Shown in pieces: positions 52,213-61,826 of a stretch of DNA of 64,000 bases. The stretch is from an uncultured Alphaproteobacteria bacterium (GTDB taxonomy: Bacteria; Pseudomonadota; Alphaproteobacteria; HIMB59). Numbering within the stretch: the stretch's first letter is position 1; every line of letters begins with the position of its first letter. Below the pieces are notes generated by a model. That model was not told where the DNA came from and ran no database searches. It saw nothing but the letters and a program-made list of their open reading frames with translations. The stretch is taken from the NCBI GenBank assembly GCA_902621205.1, contig CACNLH010000002.1, positions 1 through 64,000 on the forward strand, in the 5' to 3' direction. The position numbers and the translations under genes were made by a program.

Positions 52213-53056
52213 ATTTAAATCGATCAAATTCTTGAAGATTATTTGAAGCAATGATCAGCTCTAATTTATCGACATATTTATCGCCGATTTCAGCATAGGC
52301 TGCTAAATATTTCACTTTCATACTAATAGGGTCTGTGTATTTTATGCGCTCATCTATTCGTCTAATGACACGAAAATTATAATAAGCTTGATGGGTATTA
52401 ATATTAAACATATAGGCTTCAACACTTTCTGATAAATTTTTAAATTTTAAAACTGCGTGAGTTTTATCCTCATCCCTGTCTTGAGGAATGATTCCTTTAT
52501 CTTCACTTGTAGTCCACTGACCATAAAGAGCATTACCCTCAGTTGCAAATCTAGACTGTCCCCAACCACTTTCAATAATTGCTTGTCCAAGAGCTAGTGA
52601 CACTGGAATAATATTAATACGTTGTTTGAGTTTTCTAAAAAGTTTTGTGTTAATTTCGCTATAATCTAATTTATACTTTTTTGATAATCTAATAATTTCG
52701 TCAGTTTCGTTTTTGTTTAATTCTTTCCTAGCAAATTTTTTTTCTATATTGATTACCATTCTTCGTTCTTGCATGATTGAAGTATTCGTATTGTAAATCA
52801 ATGGTAGTGTTACGAGGTAAAATAGTTTTTTCTTTGTTGGAACATCTTGTATTTCTGAAAAATCATCAGGTAATTCTGATATTATAGGAAGATGACCAAT
52901 ATTTTCTTGCGTTAAAATTTCAGGAATAAAATTATTTTTTTTATAATATTTATTTAAATCAACCCAATTATGAAATTCTCCTGCGTTAAGAGATGAATTT
53001 AATAAAAATCCAAAAAAAAAAAGTAAAAGACTAGACTTCAACGGGTCGTACTTCAC
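52205..53056 (-). CDS. Bax-type glucosaminidase-domain protein
   Basis: A 283-aa exported protein of the Bax family with an N-acetylglucosaminidase fold. The catalytic region is IPVSLALGQAIIESGWGQSRFATEGNALYGQW; AYAEIGDKYVDKLELIIASNNL closes the domain. It probably cuts peptidoglycan. The start could be the GTG at 53056 or the TTG at 53041, both inside the end of the Nfu gene. The 3' end overlaps the deacetylase by 8 bp. Confidence 0.87.
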   Translation of the reverse strand: MKYDPLKSSLLLFFFGFLLNSSLNAGEFHNWVDLNKYYKKNNFIPEILTQENIGHLPIISELPDDFSEIQDVPTKKKLFYLVTLPLIYNTNTSIMQERRMVINIEKKFARKELNKNETDEIIRLSKKYKLDYSEINTKLFRKLKQRINIIPVSLALGQAIIESGWGQSRFATEGNALYGQWTTSEDKGIIPQDRDEDKTHAVLKFKNLSESVEAYMFNINTHQAYYNFRVIRRIDERIKYTDPISMKVKYLAAYAEIGDKYVDKLELIIASNNLQEFDRFKFN

Positions 53057-53588
53057 GGACTTCAGGAATATAATGCTTTAGCATATTTTCAATTCCCATT
53101 TTTAAAGTTGCCGTTGAACTCGGACATCCCTGACAGGCCCCTTGCATTTGTAGAAATACAACTCCCTCATTATATTTGTCAAATATGATATCTCCACCGT
53201 CCATAGCAACAGCTGGTCTTACTTTACTATCTAGAAGTTCTTTGATCTTTTTTACAACATCACTATCGTTCTCATCAATTGTATGTCCAGTTGATGCAGA
53301 TTGCTCTGAGATAATAGGTTTGTTCATTGTAAAGTGCTCAATGATACAACCCAAAATTGCAGGTTTCATAAGCGTCCAATCATTATCTTTGCCTTTGGTT
53401 ATAGTGATAAAGTCAGACCCAAAAAAAACACCCTCAACACCTTTAATATTAAACAAGTTCATTGCCAAAGGTGAATTTGAGGCAGACTCTTGGTTTTGAT
53501 AGAACATAGTTCCGTCTTTCATGACCTCTTTACCTGGCAAAAACTTTAAGGTTGCAGGGTTTGGCGTTGGTTCAGTTTGTACGAACAT
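53031..53588 (-). CDS. Nfu-type iron-sulfur scaffold protein
   Basis: A 185-aa protein that carries Fe-S clusters to target enzymes. The N-terminal Nfu_N domain (FVQTEPTPNPATLKFLPG, residues 2-19) is followed by the NifU C-terminal domain with VRPAVAMDGGDI and the cluster motif GACQGCPSST. It is in the common alphaproteobacterial position near trpS. Confidence 0.95.
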   Translation of the reverse strand: MFVQTEPTPNPATLKFLPGKEVMKDGTMFYQNQESASNSPLAMNLFNIKGVEGVFFGSDFITITKGKDNDWTLMKPAILGCIIEHFTMNKPIISEQSASTGHTIDENDSDVVKKIKELLDSKVRPAVAMDGGDIIFDKYNEGVVFLQMQGACQGCPSSTATLKMGIENMLKHYIPEVREVRPVEV

Positions 53589-53633
53589 TGCTAATAATAT
53601 GTCTATAAAATTGGAAATTTCAAGCCAAAGTGT

Positions 53634-54638
53634 CTATCTAAAACCGACTATCTTATAGACTTCTTTGAGAATTGGGCCTGCAATTGTGGATGCTTTTTCG
53701 CTGCCCATATCTAGGACTTTATTTAATTCGTCTTTATTATTGAGAAGATTTAATATCTCGGTTCTAATTGGTCCTATGACTTGAATTAATTTGTCTGCAA
53801 GGTCATTTTTTAATTTTGAGTATTCTTTGCCAGCATAACTTACCAGAGTTTTTTCAATACTTTCATTTGAACAAGCAGACAAAATATTGATTAAATTTAA
53901 GCATTCAGGTTTATTTTGTAACTGATCTTTGTCATCAGGAATAAGGTCTGAGTCAGACTTTGCTTTTTTTATTTTAGAACTTATATCATCATCACTATCA
54001 GTTAATAAAATTCTAGAAAATTCAGATGCATCAGATTTTGACATCTTTTTAGTTCCATCTCGAAGGCTCATTACTCTTGTCGCATTTCCATAAATAAGTG
54101 GTTCTGGCAGTGGAAAGAAGTCTACTTTAAAATCATTATTAAATTTTTGTGCAATGTCTCTTGACAGTTCTAAATGTTGTTTTTGATCATCACCTACGGG
54201 AACATGTGTTGCAAGGTAAGCAAGAATATCTGCAGCCATTAAGTTAGGATAAACCATTAAACCAACACTTACATTTTCTTTATTCTTTCCAGCTTTATCT
54301 TTAAATTGTGTCATTCTATTAAGCCAACCAATTCGACTGACACAATTAAATACCCAAGCAAGCTGAGAGTGTTCTGCTACACTTGATTGTTGAAATATAA
54401 TTTGTTTTTTATAGTCCACTCCTGCTGCGATAAATGATGCTAATACCTCTAGCGTGTTTGAGCGAAGCTCAGCTGGATTTTGCTCAACAGTAATGGCGTG
54501 TTGATCTACAACACAATAAATACATTCAAATTCTTTTTGAAGCTCTACAAAGTTTTTTATCGCACCAAGATAGTTACCTAAATGCAGGGTTCCTGTTGGT
54601 TGAACACCAGAAAAAACTCTTTTTTGGAAACTGCTCAT
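53634..54638 (-). CDS. trpS: Tryptophanyl-tRNA synthetase
   Basis: A 334-aa class I synthetase. The HIGH motif appears as TLHLGNYLG near residue 17, and KMSKS near 197. FSGVQPTGTLHLG and VPVGDDQKQHLELSRDIA fit the bacterial TrpRS type. It is of normal length. Confidence 0.97.
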   Translation of the reverse strand: MSSFQKRVFSGVQPTGTLHLGNYLGAIKNFVELQKEFECIYCVVDQHAITVEQNPAELRSNTLEVLASFIAAGVDYKKQIIFQQSSVAEHSQLAWVFNCVSRIGWLNRMTQFKDKAGKNKENVSVGLMVYPNLMAADILAYLATHVPVGDDQKQHLELSRDIAQKFNNDFKVDFFPLPEPLIYGNATRVMSLRDGTKKMSKSDASEFSRILLTDSDDDISSKIKKAKSDSDLIPDDKDQLQNKPECLNLINILSACSNESIEKTLVSYAGKEYSKLKNDLADKLIQVIGPIRTEILNLLNNKDELNKVLDMGSEKASTIAGPILKEVYKIVGFR

Positions 54639-54713
54639 ATTTAAATATTATTAAAATTGATATCAGAATTATCTAGTAATATCGAGGGACTTAAATCGAT
54701 AAACATAAAAAAC

Positions 54714-57266
54714 CTAAAAAATAGACATCAAATCCTTTTCAATTGATTTGAGTAATTTTTCATCTTTGATTTTTTGGTTATTACTATTTGTTAATTGAAA
54801 AATATCGAAAACCTTTTCACCGTATGTGGAAATTTTTGCTGATTGGACACTTATTTTTTTGTCATGAAATACTCCTAAAATATCCATTAATAATCCAGGC
54901 CTATCGCCAGATAATATTTGAAAAGTAGTGACTTGCTTACTCATATCGTTATCAATTGTAATTTGAGGATTTACAGTAAGTTTTTGTAAACCTTTGGTAA
55001 ATGACCGTAAGGGTTTAAAATCTTTTTGATCAAGAGCACTCATTACATGTTTAGCTGCTCTTTTCTGTTCGTTTAAATCTAAAACACCTTTATTCAAAAA
55101 ATTGGTTACCCAAAACACATCAATTACTTGATTGTTATTTAAAGATATTATTCTAGAACTAAGAATATTCGATTGAGAGTGTGTAAACCCCGAAACAATA
55201 TCTTTTAAAATTCCTGGTCTATTTTTACTTGTGACAACAACAGCACTATATTCTTTATTTTCATAATTAAGAAAATTTACAGAGTTAATAACCTTTGCTT
55301 TTTTATTTCTTTGGTAAATTTTAAAGATATCGACGATCATTCTTGATGAAAAGGCTTCCCAGAATTGATTTGGAAATTCATTTATCGAATTTTTTATAAA
55401 CTTTTTTAAATTAACATCAGATTTTTGTAATACTGATTTCTTTAAAGATTCTTGAACAGAAGTAGAATAAGTTTTTGTATCTAGACCTCTTTGCAGAAAA
55501 TCTCTTGCATTATAAAATAAACTTCTAAGCAGGCTTATTCTCCATTCGTTTAGAACGTTTGGTCCGACAGAGGCAATGTCACATAAGGTAAAAAGAAACA
55601 ATGAGTTTATTTTTTCTTCTGTGTTTGCAATAGAAGTAAATTTAGCAATTGCCTCAGGACTTTGAGTGTCATTTTTAAAAGCTGTATCGCTCATTGCTAA
55701 ATGATTTTCAACTAACCACAATGTCAATTCTTTTACTTCTTCTGATACAGGAAGTCTTTTTAGGACCTTTTTGGTCAACTCTGTTCCATAAACAGAATGA
55801 TTTTTTGGCCCCTTCTTTCCAATGTCATGAAATAGTAAAGCGATGTGAAGGGCTTCTCTTGAGGATAGCCTGCTATATATTTCATTATAAAAGGATTTTT
55901 GTCTTAGCTCATTTAGGTTGTGCAGTGTTAATAATAAGTGTTCGTCGGTGGTGTAGTGATGATAAATATCAAACTGCACTTGTCCCCAAACTCTGCCAAA
56001 CTCAGGAAATATTTCGCTAAATAGCTGGGTATCATTAAAATCATGAAGGGCTTGTATAGGATTTTTTTTGGAGACAACAATATTTAAAAATGATTGGAGG
56101 TGCTGTTTATCTGTGGTTTTTTTTAAAACTTTTCTTTTTTCCTCGACGGTCTTTAAAAAGCGAGGATGAATGAGTAAATTATGTTCCAAGGATTTTTCAA
56201 AGACGTTTGCCCATTTTAGTTGAAGGTTTTTAGCGGTATTATTTTTTAAATTCAGAAAACCTTTTTCAATTATAAATTCTTTTTCTAATGATTTAGTTTT
56301 AGTGGGTTTTCTTTTATAAATTGTTTTGATTATTAAATCCTCTGGAAGCTTTGAATAAAAGGCTCTTAAGAGAGAATTAATCTTTGCAACATTCACAAAC
56401 AAATCTTTCATAAAAATCTCCACTCCTTTTTCCTTCTTTTTATCTTTGTAAGAGAGTTTTTTTGAAACTTTTAATTGATTTTCGATAGATAGAACATCAC
56501 CTTTGCTTTCGTTAAATAAATGAATAAATGCTCGAATGGTTAAGAGAAATTTCCAAGCATTCTTTAATTCTTTAATTTCCTCTTTGGTATAGATATTAAC
56601 AGACGTTAAGTCTTCTAATTTATAAATGTTAAACATAAAGATCGATACCCACAGTATGGTATGAATATCTCTAAGACCCCCAATACCCTCTTTGATATTC
56701 GGCTCTAAATTACTTTTAATTCCTATTCGATAGTCATGTCTTTCAACCAACTCTATAAGCTTTAATTCGCTGAGCTTTAGGGGATTTTGTTTTCCAATTA
56801 AAATCTTAATGGACCGAACAAACTCACCGTATTGAATTTCATCACCAATGATAAATCGACTCTCAACAAATTTTGTAATTGTTTTTATATCTTTCTTAGA
56901 GTCGATTAATGCCTGTTTAATTGTTAAGAAAGATATTCCAACTTCTAATCCAATATCCCACAGTGTATTATTTAATTGAGTAATAAAATCTCTTATATTT
57001 TTATTAGATTTTTTATAAATAAATAGTAAGTCAACATCACTTTTTGGTGACAAGTCATGTCTGCCGTACCCACCTACAGCGATTAAAGAGAAATCTTCTA
57101 TTGGATAAATATTATAAATTCCTTTAACTATTTCTTTTACAACTGTATCCACAAGATCTGTATGATTTTTATTAAAATAGAAGCCATCATTAGTTGATGC
57201 TAATTTTTGAAATAATTTAACCTTATTTGATTGATACTTCTTTTTTATTTGAGAGATATCTTTCAT
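54714..57266 (-). CDS. glnD: Bifunctional uridylyltransferase/uridylyl-removing enzyme GlnD
   Basis: An 850-aa sensor of nitrogen status that adds or removes UMP on PII proteins. The nucleotidyltransferase site is GGYGRHDLSPKSDVDLLF near residue 65. The HD domain with LLFHDIGKKGPKNHSVYG near 480 removes UMP, and two ACT domains at the C-terminus sense glutamine (SKNRPGILKDI, SGDRPGLLMDI). A TTG start 13 codons upstream is possible, but the ATG at 57266 gives the better family fit. Confidence 0.96.
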   Translation of the reverse strand: MKDISQIKKKYQSNKVKLFQKLASTNDGFYFNKNHTDLVDTVVKEIVKGIYNIYPIEDFSLIAVGGYGRHDLSPKSDVDLLFIYKKSNKNIRDFITQLNNTLWDIGLEVGISFLTIKQALIDSKKDIKTITKFVESRFIIGDEIQYGEFVRSIKILIGKQNPLKLSELKLIELVERHDYRIGIKSNLEPNIKEGIGGLRDIHTILWVSIFMFNIYKLEDLTSVNIYTKEEIKELKNAWKFLLTIRAFIHLFNESKGDVLSIENQLKVSKKLSYKDKKKEKGVEIFMKDLFVNVAKINSLLRAFYSKLPEDLIIKTIYKRKPTKTKSLEKEFIIEKGFLNLKNNTAKNLQLKWANVFEKSLEHNLLIHPRFLKTVEEKRKVLKKTTDKQHLQSFLNIVVSKKNPIQALHDFNDTQLFSEIFPEFGRVWGQVQFDIYHHYTTDEHLLLTLHNLNELRQKSFYNEIYSRLSSREALHIALLFHDIGKKGPKNHSVYGTELTKKVLKRLPVSEEVKELTLWLVENHLAMSDTAFKNDTQSPEAIAKFTSIANTEEKINSLFLFTLCDIASVGPNVLNEWRISLLRSLFYNARDFLQRGLDTKTYSTSVQESLKKSVLQKSDVNLKKFIKNSINEFPNQFWEAFSSRMIVDIFKIYQRNKKAKVINSVNFLNYENKEYSAVVVTSKNRPGILKDIVSGFTHSQSNILSSRIISLNNNQVIDVFWVTNFLNKGVLDLNEQKRAAKHVMSALDQKDFKPLRSFTKGLQKLTVNPQITIDNDMSKQVTTFQILSGDRPGLLMDILGVFHDKKISVQSAKISTYGEKVFDIFQLTNSNNQKIKDEKLLKSIEKDLMSIF

Positions 57267-57315
57267 TAATAAAACTTTAACATTGTATATATGTAATGGT
57301 CTCAAGAATCAATTT

Positions 57316-58170
57316 ATGTCATCAATAACTGTTTCAGACGTAATTAGTACTATTCTTCGAGGGCTGAGAGATGTTTATTTTTTGATTAGCTTATATGAAT
57401 CTACCTCATCAAATAAAAAAAAAATAATCTGTTACCCTAGAAGGCCTTTGAATCCACTTTATACTTTAGCTAAAGTTAGATGGGGCTTGCCAGTTAGGTT
57501 TACGTCCTCCCCAGAACTAGCTGACATAGAATTATATTTTTATGACAAAACTAATAGTAACTACCAAGTCTCTGGAAATCCAAAAAAAATAGTAATAAAT
57601 AAAAATTGCACTGACATCAGTAAATCTAATGTTGATAAAGTTTTCTTAGAGATTTTTGGTTATTCTCTGAGCTTAGATCCAAAAAACTTTCATGGTTCAA
57701 TTTTAGAAAAATCAGAGCAAAATGCAAAACATGACGGGAAGATTATAAATAGTTCTTCGTTAGGATTTAAAATTTATAAAAATAAGGTTTACCAAAAATT
57801 AATTAATAATATTTATAACGAATTTGCTATCGATTATAGGGTCGTATGGGTTAAAGATGAAATTGTATTAGCTTACGTGAAATTTGCTCAAAAAGAATAT
57901 CGCTTTAAATCTAAAACTGTTTATTCAAAAATAGTCTCAATTTGTTCTTTATTTGAAAATGAAGAGATTAGTTTAATAAATGAATTTTGTAAAAAATTTA
58001 AACTAGATTTTGGGGAGTTAGACATTTTAAGAGATAGGGATACGAAAAAAATTTACATTGTTGATGTCAATAAAACTGCTTGGGGTCCGCCAGATAAGAT
58101 TTCACTTGAGGATGGAAAAAAAGCTATTGCACTTATTAATGACAAGTTTAGAAAAAGCTATTTAATCTAA
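57316..58170 (+). CDS. ATP-grasp-like protein, function unknown
   Basis: A 284-aa protein of uncertain family. The C-terminal segment LDFGELDILRDRDTKKIYIVDVNKTAWGPP has the metal/ATP-binding look of an ATP-grasp active site (ELD-x-DxN). The N-terminal part has PRRPLNPLYTLAKVRWG. It might be a ligase or a glycan or peptide modification enzyme; I cannot say which. Its start lies about 50 bp from the divergent glnD start. A frame from 57283 is less likely because of the weaker start. Confidence 0.65.
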   Translation: MSSITVSDVISTILRGLRDVYFLISLYESTSSNKKKIICYPRRPLNPLYTLAKVRWGLPVRFTSSPELADIELYFYDKTNSNYQVSGNPKKIVINKNCTDISKSNVDKVFLEIFGYSLSLDPKNFHGSILEKSEQNAKHDGKIINSSSLGFKIYKNKVYQKLINNIYNEFAIDYRVVWVKDEIVLAYVKFAQKEYRFKSKTVYSKIVSICSLFENEEISLINEFCKKFKLDFGELDILRDRDTKKIYIVDVNKTAWGPPDKISLEDGKKAIALINDKFRKSYLI

Positions 58171-58195
58171 CCCTCCCTATTAATTTAGAGAGGGT
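58170..58195. terminator. Weak hairpin between convergent genes
   Basis: ACCCTC (58170-58175) pairs with GAGGGT (58190-58195) around a 14-base loop, in the short gap between two convergent genes. There is no T-run on either strand. It may help end both transcripts, but the evidence is slight. Confidence 0.25.
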
Positions 58196-58208
58196 AAAAT
58201 AAATATTA

Positions 58209-59768
58209 CTAATCAATTATAACTTCGTAAATAGCAGTTGAACCCGAAAGTTCATAGGCTCCAATCAATAAAGGAGTTCCTTTTCTGACATGATAAAGTG
58301 GAGGTGTCTTGTCGGCAGGTATAAAAACTAATGATTCAGGAGATATGTCACCACCAGTTTGTTTTGTACCATCTCCAAAAAAGTTTCTACCATTAAAATA
58401 TCCAAGAAATTTTGGTTTTACCATACCAGTAATATCGTACATCATGATACCGCCCTGTCTTTCAAGACCTACAAAAGCTATTGTTCTTCCATCAATTTCT
58501 CCAACTGTAAGAGCCTCTGGCTCTGCACCTTTATCGTCACTTCTGTCATCAAAAGATCCCGCATCCTCATTCCAGTTAAAAAAACCTGAAAACGCTGTTC
58601 TAACAGCAATATCATTACCGCTATCATAAATAATTTGTCCGGTATTACCGTCTAAAATTGAAAAAGATCTTCCGCCGTAGGTATAGATTTCTTCATAAAA
58701 ACCGTCACCATCAGCATCTCCCATAGTAGTAGTTGTTTTTAACCTACCGAGATTTGATTTTTTTTGTAGCTCTGAGGCATTAGGAAAGACTGAAGGGTCT
58801 AAAGTTAAATCAGCGACCCTTACCTCTTCTGAGAATCCATCGTAATCTTTTGCATCTCCCTCATTAGCCATTAAAACATAATCATACATTTCACCATTAA
58901 TCTCTTTACTGACAACTACCAGGGTGTCTGGTTGATACATTCCTTTAACCGGCCAAGGCTGTATATTAACTCTGTTATCCTTATTCGAAGCATCAAGAGC
59001 GGACTGAGACCAATCTTTATAGCCTAAACCAAAGTAATCAGTAACTATGCCCAAACTAATATCTATCTTTGCAATAACGTTATTTTCTTGAAGAGCTACA
59101 TAAGCTCTTTTAGAGTCACCGCTAACTGCTATAAACTCTGGTTCAGCATCATACAAAAAAGATGATCCAGGTTTTACAATTCTGCCACCCTCTGGAGCCC
59201 CATTGTAATAAAAGTTTATATTTCTGATTTTATCTTCACTAGGGCCAACAAACCATTTGTTTAAATCAATAATTGAAACAGATCCTTTGGGATCAACAGT
59301 GTAGTCATCATTTGGCTCACCCTCATTGGCGACCAATGCATATTTCCCATCCGGAGTAAATACAACATTATCAGGCAGCGCACCTACTGAGTACCCAAAA
59401 GCCAATTTTAATGTATTAAGATTATAGAACAAAACAGCACCATTGTCTTGTTTGTCTTCTGCCTCGATTGCTAAAGCAAGCAAACCTGCTTGTTCTGAAA
59501 CAGCAACACTGTTTATTCCACCAACACCTGCTCTTGGTTTGATTGAAATTAATTTTTCTGTATATGGTAATCTTGTAATATCTAAAACATCTATAGATTT
59601 TGTTAGATTGTTTGTTACAAATATTCTGTTTCTTTGAGAGTCGTAAGCTAAAATTTCTGATCCACCTTCGTCCCATGAAAAAGTTGAATAGCCTGAGATT
59701 TTATTAAGTTCCAATGCATTTACATTGAAAAAAACAAAGCTTAAAAGCATTGATAATAATAATTTCAT
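58209..59768 (-). CDS. Secreted choice-of-anchor I family protein (beta-propeller-like)
   Basis: A 519-aa exported protein with a signal peptide (KLLLSMLLSFVFFNVNA). The mature part has repeats of propeller type: YDSQRNRIFVTNN, LPDNVVFTPDGKYALVANEGEPNDDY, SGDSKRAYVALQENN and GDADGDGFYEEIYTYG. This layout matches the choice-of-anchor I domain, often annotated as alkaline-phosphatase or phytase-like. A GGAG eight bases before the ATG at 59768 decides the start. No catalytic residue can be named. Neighbours deal with polyphosphate, so a role in phosphorus acquisition is possible. Confidence 0.82.
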   Translation of the reverse strand: MKLLLSMLLSFVFFNVNALELNKISGYSTFSWDEGGSEILAYDSQRNRIFVTNNLTKSIDVLDITRLPYTEKLISIKPRAGVGGINSVAVSEQAGLLALAIEAEDKQDNGAVLFYNLNTLKLAFGYSVGALPDNVVFTPDGKYALVANEGEPNDDYTVDPKGSVSIIDLNKWFVGPSEDKIRNINFYYNGAPEGGRIVKPGSSFLYDAEPEFIAVSGDSKRAYVALQENNVIAKIDISLGIVTDYFGLGYKDWSQSALDASNKDNRVNIQPWPVKGMYQPDTLVVVSKEINGEMYDYVLMANEGDAKDYDGFSEEVRVADLTLDPSVFPNASELQKKSNLGRLKTTTTMGDADGDGFYEEIYTYGGRSFSILDGNTGQIIYDSGNDIAVRTAFSGFFNWNEDAGSFDDRSDDKGAEPEALTVGEIDGRTIAFVGLERQGGIMMYDITGMVKPKFLGYFNGRNFFGDGTKQTGGDISPESLVFIPADKTPPLYHVRKGTPLLIGAYELSGSTAIYEVIID

Positions 59769-59844
59769 TATTTTTTCTCCAAATACCAAAGAATATTAGA
59801 TTTATTGATTATGTAATTTTAATTAAAAAAATATTAATCTAATA

Positions 59845-61293
59845 TTAAAATTTTCTAATTAGGTTATAAAGCTGTTCAGTTTTGCCTGATTTTGGTACTT
59901 TTTGAATAGACGAAACCTTTTTTTGCTCTGCCAATGTTAAAGATTTAAGATCAAGCTGTTTTAATAAAAAAGAAGAACCCTTAGTTATAGAGTATAAAAA
60001 ATTTAATACACACCCAATCTGATAAGCTAACTTTTTTTCGTCACTTGATAAATAAGATAAATAGGTACTTAATTCTTTTTCAATAACCCTTTGGTCTAAG
60101 ATATTTTTCGTGTGCCTTAAATACACTAAATATGCAATAAATACTTTTTCTGATTGTTCTATTCCTACTAGAGGACTATTTAATATTAGGTTGAATGCAT
60201 AAGAAGCTCTAATTTTGGCTGTTTGCTCCCATCCCAAATCTGAAATAATGCATGAGAGTTTTATTACTCTCAGTTGGTTAGGGGACATTTTTAAATTTAT
60301 AAATTTTAAATAAACATTTTTAATCCAAGCAAAAGTCTTTTTATTAAATATTAAAAAACGACATCTACTTTTAGCTATTAATTCTAAAGAAATTTCAGTT
60401 GGATCTAAAAGCCTTTGCTTTTTGGGAAGATTTTCGTAAATGAAACCCTCTCTAATCCCGTATCTTGGATAAATAAACTGCTCGCAGTTTGATAATTTTA
60501 ACACCTTGTCCAATACTTCTATTGCAATATGAATATGTTTTATTCTGTCGACAGAAATTTTCGGAATTTTTTGTAGGTCGTCAATCCCAATTTTTTGTAA
60601 TTCTGATTTTAATTCATAAAAATTTTTCCGAGAGATACTCAAGTTGTGTATTTCATTAAAGGGCAATTTATTAAAATAAATATAACATCTTGCAATTGTC
60701 CTAAATGTTCCACCAATTAAATAGAAGATTTTTTGATTTTTATGTTTTGAATTTATTTCTTTGTTAATTTTTTTATGCTCTTTATGTTCTTTAGTGAAGT
60801 TTAATATACCCAAAGGAAAAGAAGATATATTTTTAATTTTATGTGGTGTTATTTGTGCTAATTCAAGACTGCCACCTCCCATATCAATAATGGTCCCATT
60901 GGCCCTAGGTATTGCAGAACGAACGCCTAGTGTGGCATAGGAGGCCTCTTGTCTTCCAGATAAAGTTAAAACTTTTCCCTTAAAAACTTTTTGTATCTTA
61001 TTTGTAATTTGTTTTTTGTTAGAAGCATTTCGAATTGCTGCAGTACACAAAGCGACAGAGTGGTTAGGTTTTATTTCTTCAATTATTGAGTTAAAAAAAA
61101 TTATTGAGTTGATACATTTTTTTTCAGCCTCTTTGCTGATCAATTTTGTTTTTGGAAGGTATTCACCTAACCCACAAAAAAATTTTTTATTATAGAGCAC
61201 ATCAGGGCTTCTCATATTGCCCCTAAATACACACAATCTTACTGAATTTGACCCTATATCTATTACTGCAATAGAATCTTTTTTATTAAGCAT
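59845..61293 (-). CDS. ppx: Exopolyphosphatase/guanosine pentaphosphatase (Ppx/GppA)
   Basis: A 482-aa enzyme that breaks down inorganic polyphosphate or pppGpp. The ASKHA motifs are IAVIDIGSNSVRLCVF near residue 10 and GTIIDMGGGSLELAQI near 137. An HD-like helical domain follows from about residue 300. The ATG at 61293 gives the usual start; one four codons upstream is possible. It diverges from sixA. Confidence 0.92.
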   Translation of the reverse strand: MLNKKDSIAVIDIGSNSVRLCVFRGNMRSPDVLYNKKFFCGLGEYLPKTKLISKEAEKKCINSIIFFNSIIEEIKPNHSVALCTAAIRNASNKKQITNKIQKVFKGKVLTLSGRQEASYATLGVRSAIPRANGTIIDMGGGSLELAQITPHKIKNISSFPLGILNFTKEHKEHKKINKEINSKHKNQKIFYLIGGTFRTIARCYIYFNKLPFNEIHNLSISRKNFYELKSELQKIGIDDLQKIPKISVDRIKHIHIAIEVLDKVLKLSNCEQFIYPRYGIREGFIYENLPKKQRLLDPTEISLELIAKSRCRFLIFNKKTFAWIKNVYLKFINLKMSPNQLRVIKLSCIISDLGWEQTAKIRASYAFNLILNSPLVGIEQSEKVFIAYLVYLRHTKNILDQRVIEKELSTYLSYLSSDEKKLAYQIGCVLNFLYSITKGSSFLLKQLDLKSLTLAEQKKVSSIQKVPKSGKTEQLYNLIRKF

Positions 61294-61316
61294 ATTATAT
61301 TGCATATATTTAACAG

Positions 61317-61826
61317 ATGATTGAAAAAAAACTATTTTTATTACGTCACGCTAAATCCTCTTGGAAAAATTTAGAATTAGACGATCATGAAAGACCATTA
61401 TCTGAGAGGGGGATTTTTAGTTGCAAAGTAATGGCAACGCATATTTTTAAAAAACTAAATTTTAAAGATATCTCAATTTTTTCATCGAATTCAAAAAGAA
61501 CACAAGAGACTTGCAAAAAAATATTTAAAGACTCAATTAAAGTTAATTTTGAAAGTGAACTATATACTTTCAACTTTAACGATTTAATTAAATGGATAAA
61601 AAAAATTAAAATTAACAAAAATTTAATGATAGTAGGTCATAATCCAGCTTTGATTGATTTAATTAACTATATTGCAAAAGATAAAATAATAAAATTTCCA
61701 ACATGTGCATTTTGCGAGATTAATCTATATATTAATTCCTGGAGTGAGATAAAAAAAAATACTGGTGAAATTAAAGAACTACAATTAGTAAAAAGACTTA
61801 AAAGTTATAATTACAAGAATGAATAA
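61317..61826 (+). CDS. sixA: SixA-type histidine phosphatase
   Basis: A 169-aa phosphatase of the histidine phosphatase superfamily. The catalytic motif LLRHAKSSW is at residues 8-16, with SERGIFSC, SSNSKRTQETC and the second His in IVGHNPALIDL. SixA-type enzymes remove phosphate from phosphohistidine. It overlaps ppk by 8 bp. Confidence 0.9.
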   Translation: MIEKKLFLLRHAKSSWKNLELDDHERPLSERGIFSCKVMATHIFKKLNFKDISIFSSNSKRTQETCKKIFKDSIKVNFESELYTFNFNDLIKWIKKIKINKNLMIVGHNPALIDLINYIAKDKIIKFPTCAFCEINLYINSWSEIKKNTGEIKELQLVKRLKSYNYKNE

